From positions 620,001 through 684,000 of the forward strand of contig JASVEC010000012.1 in assembly GCA_030770535.1 (NCBI GenBank): a DNA stretch of 64,000 bases, in the 5' to 3' direction. Below, one piece after another: positions 1 to 10,800 of this stretch (positions within the stretch are counted from its first letter, which is position 1; the number at the start of each line of letters is the position of its first letter). A program made the translations under genes and the position numbers. A model generated the notes under the pieces. The model made no database searches and was not told the DNA's origin. It was given only the letters and a program-made list of their open reading frames with translations. Source of the stretch: Batkoa obscura (lineage: Eukaryota; Entomophthoromycota; Entomophthoromycetes; Entomophthorales; Batkoaceae).

Positions 1-471
1 AGCTAAACTACAGGATATAAAAAGTGAGAGTGCTACTGCATGACCAGCACCATAACTAATGTATGGAAAAAAAGCAAAATAATCTTTGGAATTTCCTTCC
101 GTATTTGGGTCGTTAGCTAACTTGTTAAACTGAACACGTATGATTAAAAATTTAAGTAAAACATAACATCCTAGGTAAGTTAATATTATCCAAAATATTT
201 TCCAAATACCTAAAAATAAATATTCTTTTGCAAAAACGTTGTAAAATACTTTTTTTAATGAAGGCACTTTATCCTTTTTTTCAAATTGTTCACGCCACGC
301 TTTATCAAGCCTTTGTCCATTATATTTCGAGGTGTCTTGTACTTTTAACTTGATTAGGTCTAGATTTGGGTCATTACGTTGACGGTATACTTTTAATAAT
401 TGAAACACATCGATGAATAATAGTCTTTTGAAACGTACAAATAAACTTTCGGTCGGTTCTTTAGAGCTCAT
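1..471 (-). CDS. ABCC-type (MRP/Yor1-like) ABC transporter, N-terminal part, cut by window edge
   Basis: An open frame starts at the ATG at 471-469 and stays open to base 1, giving 157 residues. The cytosolic start includes DLIKLKVQDTSKYNG, then LDKAWREQFEKKDKVPSLKKVF. That W..E..(K)..PSL layout precedes the first transmembrane domain in ABCC transporters. Two hydrophobic stretches follow, one of about 20 residues around YLFLGIWKIFWIILTYLGCY and one reaching the window edge (ISYGAGHAVALSLF). The family exports conjugates, drugs or organic anions with two TMD-NBD halves. Neither nucleotide-binding domain is in this window, so full-pump status, membrane and substrate cannot be judged. No intron is needed in the visible part. 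Confidence 0.75.
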   Translation of the reverse strand, partial: MSSKEPTESLFVRFKRLLFIDVFQLLKVYRQRNDPNLDLIKLKVQDTSKYNGQRLDKAWREQFEKKDKVPSLKKVFYNVFAKEYLFLGIWKIFWIILTYLGCYVLLKFLIIRVQFNKLANDPNTEGNSKDYFAFFPYISYGAGHAVALSLFISCSLA

Positions 472-2827
472 TCTAACTGATGGTTAGTCCTTTTTTGATT
501 TTTTTGGTTAGATGGCCTAAAACTAAATGGAACTTTATTAATGATTACTTTTTAAAATGAGTTGTTTTGGGTATAGTTAATCGTTGGTTGACTTTTCTTT
601 TGTATTTCTGTATCCTTTCGTGTTAATTCGCTCTACTATATTGTATTGGCTTTCAATGTATCTTATATACGATCAAAATACTAATAATTGAACACTCTTA
701 TTCAACTTCTTTATTTTTTATTGTAATTGATATACCCCTGAAATAATAGTATCCTTTATTCCTACCTTACAAAATGAGATTAAATTAAGTAAATATTAAC
801 TAAAGTAAATTATAAAGTAAGTTTCAAAATTAATTTAGTTTTTTATTTATTTTGATTTATTATTGGTTAATTAGCTCTTGATCAACCAAATAAGTAGAAT
901 TTACTCTTTTTTAAGTTTTGCTTGTTTGGGTTATGGAAATAATGAAATAAAGGTTTTATTTTTTTAGCTAGGTTTTTTTAATAACAAAATAGGAGGTTGA
1001 AATCGATAATATTTTTATATTTTTTTATATAATATGATAATAACAATACAATATCAATTGCAATTCTTTATGCCATAAATGGCTAATTATTATTTTAATA
1101 CGTTAAAATGCTAATAATAGTAAACATAGCAGCCATCATCATCTATACCGTCTACACCATGTTTATAATTTACAAAACCTTAACATGACCAAATAATAGC
1201 CAAAGCATTACTTGTTTAGTCTTATTTTTTATGAAAAAAATTCTATCAAATATTACTAAGAACTAGTTGCATTTATACATCTTTTGCTCTTTTTAATTTG
1301 TATTTAATTTCTTTTGAATAAATTCAAGAGCTATGACCTAAAATAAACCCTTGAGTTCATTCAAAAGATATCAAATACAAGTTAAAACCAAGTCAACTAA
1401 ATGCAAATAATTGTAATTCATCATTTAACCATCATTCAAATGATAACAAACAGTATCTTGTCTCTATTATAATTATTGTGGCATTCTATTGAGTTTTTAA
1501 TCTGTTATTCTAAATTTGGTGAAATTGAACGATATTTTGTTAATGATACGATTTTTTATAGAGGTTTGAAAGAAAATGAAGAAATTTAAAAGAACTACAG
1601 ACGTTCAAGTAATTACTTTAAGAAAAATTAATAAAGAAAAAAGGTTGTATTTTAAATAGTGGGGATAGCGCTTTTTTAGATATAAATATATTAAATATGT
1701 CAAGTATGGTAGTAATGTTTGTTTTGATAATAATAGGTTGTATAAAATTATAAACAAAAAGTTGATCTATTAGTTATAAAACTAAGTTTTTAAATCATTA
1801 TAGCTTCAATACATAACAGATACTTTGTTTATTTATTAAATATCTTTATAACATTTGATTTATAGTTTCGTTCTGTCATATTTATTGTAATTAATTTCAG
1901 TGTTAATAATTTTCTATCGTGTCTTAAATTAAAAGCAATAACAACTAAATAGCAAATATCTCATTTTATATTATATTTTGAAACCAGAAATAAAAGTCAA
2001 AATAACTCAAATTAGTGCTTATTATATTTAGCTTACTACGTATATAAATAAATATACTGTTTATTATTCAACTTTAGTTATTTCTAATCTGTGTTTAAAA
2101 TTTCGTTAGTAAAAAAATTTATTTATAATTTCAATTACAGATAAATAATCATAATATTAATATAAGACTTTAGTAAAATAAATGATAAAAATTGATAATG
2201 TGATTTTAAAAATAATTTTTATAAAATTATTAAGGGCATTAATAATCAATACTAGTTATTGTACATTAACCCCTTTTCATTGTAAAGCATAGATTTACTT
2301 CCTAAAATATCAATATAATCATTATAATTCTATCTATTTATAATAGTAGTCTTTAACGTGATTTATGATTTATGATTTATGCTTTATACTTTTTAATATT
2401 AAGACTTTGCTATTTAAACATCCCTTTTATCTACCTTTAAATTATATAAATAGTATAAATGTACGATGATGGATAGCATTTAAAACATCACAAAAATTGT
2501 AATAATTTTTTTACAAAATAAAGGAGAGATTTATGGAGTTTAAAGTTTTAAACCAGTGAATTATTATATTAAAAAGTTTAAACCACTTATAAAGATATGT
2601 CTTTCTTTATCCCTATCGAGTATATTATTTAATTTTAAAATTTTATAGTGAAAGAAAATATTATAATACTATTGACTCAGCAATTGATAGCTACAAAAAG
2701 GTTTGACCAAAATCCAAGCTTACCATCTCCATATTTGCTAAAAATTTCAATGCATTTTTTAAGTAACTTAAAAAAATAGAAGTGACATTGCCTTTCTTAT
2801 TTTACTAACAAAATTTTAAAATTGTAA
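472..2827. other. Divergent intergenic spacer, no gene seen
   Basis: This 2.36-kb AT-rich stretch separates the ABCC gene (leftward) from set1 (rightward), so it must hold both promoters. I see no ORF with family resemblance, no tRNA and no copy of the MITE found elsewhere in the window. Poly-A/T runs are frequent, as in all spacers here. Confidence 0.6.
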
Positions 2828-5800
2828 ATGGAGCTTGAAAACCGAAGGAAAGAAGAAGAAAGTAACGAAACTTTAATGAAAAATAATGAAACTGAAAAAC
2901 CCAGTGAACCAGTCTTGGAGGTCACTGATAACACGGTGAAAAAAGAAGATCCTTTAAGCTTAAAAGATAGCAAGATGGAACTTGATTTAAGTCAAGAGAA
3001 AACGACGGATTTAGAAATCAAAACTCAAGTAACTCAAGTTACTGCCCATAAAAAGACAATTGATATCGAAGACAACTGGAAGATAGATTCAACCATTGAA
3101 GACCCAAGGCTAATAAAAAATCGACCAATACGGCTAGTGAACTTTGCATATAAGCAAAGTTATTTGACTTTTTTATCTGAAGTTTGTTTACAAGTAAACT
3201 ACTATTACTCATAATTTAAAAGAACCAAAACTAATCTTAGTTAGCAAGATCAAAACACAATAGGGCCTTTTGAAGCGAGTAGTATATTAGTAACGAATAT
3301 ACCATTGTCTGTATCGTCAGAACAATTGGCTAAAAAATTTGTAAACTTTGGTAATATATTGAAGATTGAAATGCCGCGATGTAACTTCACTTATTCAAGT
3401 CTTGGAGTTGCTAAGATTGTTTATGGCACTGGTTCTTTATTGGATCCTGAAAGTGCTTATTCTGTTAATTTGGCTATTAGTTATCAAAGGCCAATTTTTA
3501 TCGAAGATTCCGAGTTGAAAGTTCGAATGGACCCTAGAGGTGAACTATTTAATAATGAAGTAGAGATACAAAGGGAGAAGATGAGCTCCCATTTTGCTCA
3601 TATTATGAGTGTTAATAAACATCAGATTTTTGAAGACGCAAGGACCCATAGTTCATATAACGAAAATAGTGAAGTCAATTGTAATCAGGACGAAAGTATA
3701 ATAAATACTTCCCGTGTTGAAAGTAATGAGCAAAAACATTCAGCTATATCAGAAACTCAGAATATTGAAGGAAGAACAGTGACTCAAATAGGTGATATAT
3801 TTGAAGAAGAAGTAGAAGCTAATCCAAGTAAAAAAAGTAAAAGCTTAGATGAACAAAGTAGTCACGTAATATCCAATGATATGAAATTACAAGATAACGG
3901 CACAAATATTTTAAAAAATAATCAAGATAACGATATTGACTATCAAACTTGTGGAAATAATAAAAAGAATGGATCAAATGATACGTCGAATGAATCCAGT
4001 ATACCTGCCGAGTCCAAAGAATTTAAAATACATTATGAAAATGGAACTGCAATGACCAAATCATTAACGAATTTCGAAACTGCATCAACTTATTCAGTGG
4101 GATATGACCAAAAAGATACAAATTATAAAGCGTACAAAAACTCACCATTAAAAAATTCATGGAACAATTATAATGATTTACAAAAAAGGGAAGAAGATAG
4201 CAAATATCATGAACAAAATAGTCTAGAAGAAAATGATCTTTATGATAGGAAAAGGTATTTAGATACATATGAGAAAGATAAATTTGAACATCGATTAAGC
4301 CCAGAGTATTCGGGATATAATCAAGAATATAGTGATATTAAATCTAAAAGTCATTTAAATTCACCTTGGAGAAAGGATAGAGAAAATGATCGAAACTCTA
4401 GGTATATAGATAGTTATTCTAATAGATATATAAGAAGAGATGACCGATTGGATAGCCCAAGTTATCCTTACTCAAAAGAGGGATGGAATAATAGGAATAG
4501 AAGATATGATGATGGGTATAACTCACCTTGGCGTAGCAGTCGCCCTAATTTTTATAATTCTTCTAGAAGAGATAATTATGATTATGATAAAAGAAATGAA
4601 TATTGGTCTGAAAGAGCCAATTATAATGAAAAATCAAATGCGGATAGTTATAGGAATGGTAGTTATATGGATTTGAAAAATCAGACCGTGAATAAAGTTG
4701 AAGATTCGGAAGATTCAGAAGAAGTAAGTTTAGCGTTATTTTATTTTAATAAAGTAATTTATAATTTATTAGCCGGATAAAGAACCTGTGGAATATTGTA
4801 TTGCTTTTGATTCTAAATTTTTACCTTTGTTTCTTGCAAAAGAAGCTGATCTAATGGAACATTTCAAAGATTTTTCACCTACACAGGTAAGTAGCATAGC
4901 TAATCCTATTTATGATTATTAATTTATTATGATAGGTAACTAAAGAAAATCGATGTTGGGTAGTGATATTTTCAAATAAAAAGAATGCTAAAAGATGTTC
5001 CAAAAGTGATTTGGCAAAAGGGTTTCTTACTTATCGATTAATTGGAAAATTGCAAAAATTAAATGAATTTCGGAATCCAGAAACGAAATTAAATACAGAA
5101 CAGAAAACAATGAATTTTCATAAAAGATTACCATCTTCTGGATTACCAACATTTAAAAAGATTAGTAATTCTTTAAGAAAGAAAGAGAATGAAGATAATA
5201 AAAGATCGGAATTTAATTCTCCAATAATTAAAAGTAATTCAGATAGTAATAAAATCATAAATGATGGTTTATCTTCAAGCACAAATAATGATGAAGATAA
5301 ATCAGATAATAAATCAATATTAAAAATAATAAAAAAGAATAAAAAAGGGGATTTATATAGTGAAAGTATACTATCACCAAATGACAATATCAAAAGCGAA
5401 TTAAGTCCAAAAAAAAATTTAATAGATAAAGTTAGTAAACGAAAATCAAGTAAAGAAGAAGAGGAGGATATTTCGGATTCTGAATTTGTTGATTTATATA
5501 ATGAAGATGAATTAAATTTCCCTGATTTTGGTGAATTACCCAAAAATTCTACAGGATCAGCTAGAACACAAGGATATTATAAAGTGACCGAAGTCATGAA
5601 AAGATATAAATATCGATTTAGTTTAATGGCAGCCATTCGAGGCCAAGCTTATCGTTTAGGAAAATGGATCCCCTATTCTTCTACCGCCCAAAATTTAGCC
5701 CAACAATTAGAAGATGGAGCTAGTCGAATAGTATTAGCCCGATCAAGTATTCATGATTGGGGTTTATTTGCAGTTGAATTAATTCAAAAAGGGGAATTAG

Positions 5801-6150
5801 TCATTGAATATGTAGGTGAATTGATACGATCTCATTTGGCGGATGTTCGAGAAAAACATTATTTAGCAAATGGGATTGACTCTAGTTACCTTTTTCGAGT
5901 TAATGATATGTATGTTATCGATGCCACTACAAAAGGTAATATTGCTAGATTTATTAATCATTCTTGTACACCGAATTGTTCGGCTAAAATTACCATGGTT
6001 GATGGCAATCTTAGAATCCTCATTTTTGCTAATTCGGATATTAGAAGGGCAGAGGAAATTACATATGATTATCAGTTTCCATTGGAAGATGAAGAGCATA
6101 AAATCAAATGTTTATGTGGTACAGTAAAGTGTAGAGGGTATTTGAATTAA
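2828..6150 (+). CDS. set1: Set1-type histone H3 lysine-4 methyltransferase (COMPASS catalytic subunit)
   Basis: Four exons: 2828-3193, 3245-4723, 4773-4886, 4936-6150; introns of 51, 49 and 49 nt. The protein is about 1057 aa. Order: acidic N-terminus ending in DPRLIKN; an RRM-like segment (SSILVTNIPLSVSSEQLAKKF, just after residue 130); a long disordered linker; a second RRM/SET-associated segment spanning exons 3-4 (CIAFDSKFLPLFLAKEADL; CWVVIFSNKKNAKRC); n-SET (GSARTQGYYKVTE); SET from about residue 917 with RFINHSCTPNC and EITYDY; and a post-SET CLCG..KCRGYLN at the very C-terminus. All SET catalytic and zinc residues expected for the family are visible. Set1 methylates H3K4 within COMPASS at promoters. 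The linker of exon 2 is rich in R, S, Y, N and D, which is unusual (see findings). The exon 1/2 junction is chosen because only this acceptor restores the RRM frame. Confidence 0.93.
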
Positions 6151-6407
6151 ATTCAAAGTACTAGTTAAGTATGGATTCGTGGAAGAGTTTATAAGTGTGA
6201 GTATTTTTTTGTTATTGAGAGGGCTAATTTTTGAATGAAATATTTTTAATAAATAAAATTCTATTATTTTAAAATATTTACTGATAAATTTTTTAAAATA
6301 ATGAGTATTCTTTAACAAGAATTAAAATTTTAAGTTGAATTTCCAAACATTCAAAAAAATACTTAAATTTAAAAGCCTTCAATTTTTTAATTTTTTATCG
6401 TTGTAAA

Positions 6408-7795
6408 ATGAGTCATCCAAATAAACCAGTACCTACCCCATTTGAAGAAAGTATAGATCAAAAACAATTCAAAGAAAGTCAAGAACAAGAAGAAGAATAT
6501 GTTCATAAAGTATATAATGATATTGCATCTCATTTTTCTAATACACGATATAAGGTAAGAAAGTTAATAATTGTATAAAATAAAGATGAGAACAAATAAA
6601 AACAAGGACATATAGTAACATATAATAACATATAATAACATATAATAACATATAATAACATATAATAATATATAATAATATATAATAACATAATATAAAA
6701 TAATATAAATAATGAACAAAAAAGTAAATAAGAAAATTAAGTTCAATTAAGTTCAATTGACGAATTGATTTTTTTAATTAATATAAATTAATAGCCTTGG
6801 CCTATTATTGAAAGATTTTTAAATTCTTTACCAGAATACTCCATAGGAGCGGATATTGGATGTGGTAATGGAAAATACATGGGAGTGAATAAAAAATTAA
6901 TAGTTATGGGAAGTGATAGGTAAGTTACAATTAATTTTTATTGAATATTTAAATATTATTTGTTTGTTTTAAAAAAAAGTGAAGAGTTAAGATAAAAATT
7001 AGATGTTGAGAATAGAAAATAGAAAAACTCTAGAAAATTAATAATATTTAATTGAATTTTAATTTTATTTAGGAGTTCCAATCTCATTGAAATCTGCTCT
7101 AAACGAGGCTTTGAAGCTTTAGTAGCTGATAATTTAACTCTTCCATACAGAGATAATGCATTTGTAAGTTGAAATTTACATTATTTTATTATTATTTTAT
7201 TTTTTATTTTTTATGCTATGGTTATTATTATTTAATTAACAAAGTAATCTCAAGTATGTTAATTATTCAATTCTTTTTTAAAATTTAGGATTTTTGTATC
7301 TCAGTAGCAGTGATTCATCATTTAACTACTAATGAACGTAGGAAAAAAGCAGTACAGGTAAAAGAAAAGAGATGGAAGAGGATTTTATAGATAATTTGAA
7401 TTAACGAAATTTTCATAATAATATAGGAATTGATAAGGATTATTAAACCAGGTGGTAAATTATTAGTTTATGTTTGGGCCTTAGAACAAAAGGTAAGAAT
7501 TAATATTAATATTATAATAATTAATAATTTAATTTATTTTCTATTAATATTTTTTATTTAAATTATTTAGAGTCGAAGAGATTTTGATCCTAATGTTCAA
7601 GATGTTTTAGTGCCTTGGGTATTAAATAAATCATTTACTCAAGATAATGAAGATAAAGTTTATCAAAGATATTATCATTTATTTAAACAAGGTGAATTAG
7701 AAGAATTAGTTTTATCAACAGATAATAAACTTCAAATGGTCAATAATGGTTATGATAAAGATAATTGGTATATTGAAATTGTTAAACAAGAATAA
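6408..7795 (+). CDS. trm9: tRNA (uridine wobble) carboxymethyl methyltransferase Trm9
   Basis: Six exons: 6408-6554, 6795-6919, 7073-7163, 7289-7357, 7427-7492, 7571-7795, giving 240 aa, about the family's usual length. The N-terminus [21 protein letters not shown] is the Trm9/ALKBH8 signature. The SAM-binding loop is [12 protein letters not shown], the acidic end of strand 2 is MGSDRS, and [18 protein letters not shown] and YVWALEQK follow in family order. The enzyme, with Trm112, methylates cm5U to mcm5U at tRNA position 34 in the cytoplasm. It is tandem to set1, 257 bp apart, and convergent with the methylase gene. Intron 1 is enlarged to 240 nt by a tandem repeat. Confidence 0.95.
6601..6700. 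repeat. Tandem ~10-bp repeat (ACATATAATA) inside trm9 intron 1
   Basis: About eight imperfect copies of an ACATATAATA-like unit follow one another, drifting to ATATAATAAT at the 3' side. It accounts for most of the excess length of this intron over the ~50-70 nt usual here. Confidence 0.9.
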
Positions 7796-7830
7796 AATAA
7801 AATAAAATAAAATAAAATAAAATAAAAAAT
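7793..7830. repeat. (AAAAT)n microsatellite at the trm9 stop codon
   Basis: Seven or so AAAAT units begin at the TAA stop of trm9 and run into the 47-bp gap between its end and the convergent methylase stop codon at 7877. Confidence 0.85.
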
Positions 7831-7876
7831 ATATACATATATTATAATTGAATTTTATTTGAAATAAATAATTTAT

Positions 7877-10800
7877 TTACTCTGATTTAATTAAAATATA
7901 ATAATTCACATGAACAATAGGTAAATGAGATTTAAAATCTTCATCTCCATTTTCCAATTTATCAGGTGATAATTTCCAACCTTCTGGTACACAAACAATA
8001 AATTCTTTTAATTTTAATTTCAATTCAAAATTTCTAATAATATCTTCTAATACTAATAAACTTAATGGTATTAATCGATTCCCATTTTTCTTATGTAATC
8101 GATAATCTTGTATACCAATAATAAACAAACCATTTTCATCTAATCGATCATAATTTTCTCTTATTATTTGTAATATTGTTTTTCTTAAATATGGGATTGT
8201 AAATGAAGCTAATAAATAATTAGGTATATGAGAAACATAAATTAGTCCTAATAAATTGTGTTCATTTGGTGGTAAAGTCATCATAAAATCATAATGATTA
8301 ATATCATCATTAGTAGTATCATTGATATCAATATTTAAACCTAATTTTAACATTATTTGATTATTTTGTTTTATTTGATTTAATCTTTTTCTTTCATATT
8401 CATTAATTTCTTGTTTTTTATTAAAATTATTAACTTTAGGTGGTGATATCATTTCTGATTTTTGTTCATAAATAAAATTCAATTTAGCTTCTTCCCAATT
8501 TTTATTTATTGGTGCAAATCTTTCAATCATTCTAGACTGTATTAATTTTTCAAAGGAATAAATTTCTGATGTTTCAAATAGCCATACTGTGCCCATAATA
8601 TTTTCTTTACGATTAATTGGATAATTAGGTACTCCGTGAGCAATTAGTTCTACTTTAATTATACCTTTACCATATAATACATCTTCTGGTGATAATAAAA
8701 TAGCTGTTACTCGTTTTGATACTTCTTTTTTTCTTTTTCTAAATATAGCAATATATTCATGAGTTAAGATTAAAAAATCAAATTTTTCTGAAAGATAAGT
8801 TCCTAAACCATACATTTGACATTGTCGTTGTCTTTTTAGTATTAATTCTTCTAATTCAAATCCAATATTCATATAACTTCTTATTGTTTGATAACCAACT
8901 GGTATATAAAAACATTTACTTCGATTATCCCCAATACCTAATGTTAATCTACCGTTTATTTTTAATAATTTCCATGATTCTTTTGCTACTAATGACATTT
9001 GATTTTGAAATTCTAATTCATTACTAATTCTTGATAAATCTCCACTTAAATTAGTTGAGTATTGTACACAATCTTTATAAGGTGGATGAGATAATATATG
9101 ATCAAATTTACATTCATTAATCTTATTTAAATTACTTAAATTTCTTGCATCTCCTTGTAATATTAATGGTCTTAAACTAACATCCATTTTCAAACTAGGT
9201 GGTAATGCAAAACTACAATTCTTTTGACTTAAAGTTATAGCTACTGGATTTATATCTACACCAATACATCTATTATAATGTAATATTAATAAAAGTTATT
9301 TATCTATTATTTATATAGTATATTCTTACTTTCTACCATTTAAAAAACATTCAATAGCATCTGTACCTCTACCTAAAAAATTAGATAAAACAAGTGCTCC
9401 AGGCTTAGTATATTTTAATAACGATCTTCGTACTGTTTGTGCTAACCAAGTACCATGATAATCTGAAGCAGAATGAGAAGCCCCTAAATAGAAAAATAAT
9501 TAATTAAAATAATAATATATAATATAATTATAATATTCTTTACATCTTGGAGCTCTTCCAGGTATATCTAAATAAGTTGAATATAAATTTAAAGAATATC
9601 TTTGATTTTCTTTTGGTCCATAAGAATCCAATAGTTTAGCTTGATTATTATCTAAAGGCAAATGATAATGATCATACATTGTTCTTGTGTTATAAGGTAA
9701 ATGAGTATACTCTTCTGTATTTGTATTATATTGATTAGATTGTTTTTTATCTTGTTTTCCTTTATTTTTCTTTGATAATCTTTTTTTTCTTAATTTTCCT
9801 TTTTCTCCAGAACTAAAACATTGATGACATAATAAAACTCCATAATAACCTATCAAAGTGTTAATATCTTGTTGCTTATTATAATTTATTTAAATTACTT
9901 TTTCTCCAAACTTTAGATTTTTCACACCAACAGTAAGCACATTGTAATTTTTTTCTACCTTTTTTTAAATTTCTTATTTCTTGTTCATCATTTCTTTTTT
10001 CTATTAAATAAACAAAACATTAACAATAGTTCATTTGATTTTTATAAAACATTTACTTCTGATTGGTATACTAACTTTAGAACGCGTAGATGTTAATAAC
10101 ATTCGATCTTGATCTATAAAATAACAGATAGCCAGTAAACTATATATGCTTTAAGTTAAATTAAAATTTTTACCTGTGATTACAAAGGATTCTTTATCGT
10201 GGTTATGTTCCACTAATTCAAATCGATGATGATAACACTAAAATATTTTAATCAAAAACATAATTATATATAATAAATAAACTCCTACCAAAGAACAAAG
10301 ATCATAAGAAGAAAAAGTAGCTTGCTTCAAACAAGTAAAACAAGTAAACCAACTATATTTTAATTTATCATTATTAAGTATATCAATTTCTTCAGTAACT
10401 AAATATAAATTAATAAAGATATTATTAATATGTTAATAATTTAAAACTTACTTATTTCTTCCTCATTAGTATCAATATCAACAATTTTTTCAATTGGACT
10501 ATCATCATCAATAATAATATCACTATCTTGATGTGGATCTAAAGTACAGCTTTCGATATCTAACTTATCATCCTCATCGTCTTCATCTTCTTCAATTTCA
10601 ATCAATGGATCTTCAATTTCAATTGTATGTAAATTATTAATTGAAAACTCAGTTGCTTTTTCCATTTCGAAAGAATCTTCTAAATCCATTTCTTTAGCTT
10701 TAGTTGATTTTATGTTTAATGGTGAATTATCGCTATCTGGGCCTTCGATATTGTTTTGAAAACTATTATTATTGCCATTTCTATTATCAACATTATCTGG

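Noticed and set aside
6538-6756. 72- and 60-aa Tyr/Ile-rich minus-strand frames
   Set aside because: They are translation of the tandem repeat in trm9 intron 1.
9500-9856. 118-aa frame as its own gene
   Set aside because: It is exon 8 of the methylase gene; its first residues complete the GATA-like finger begun in exon 7.
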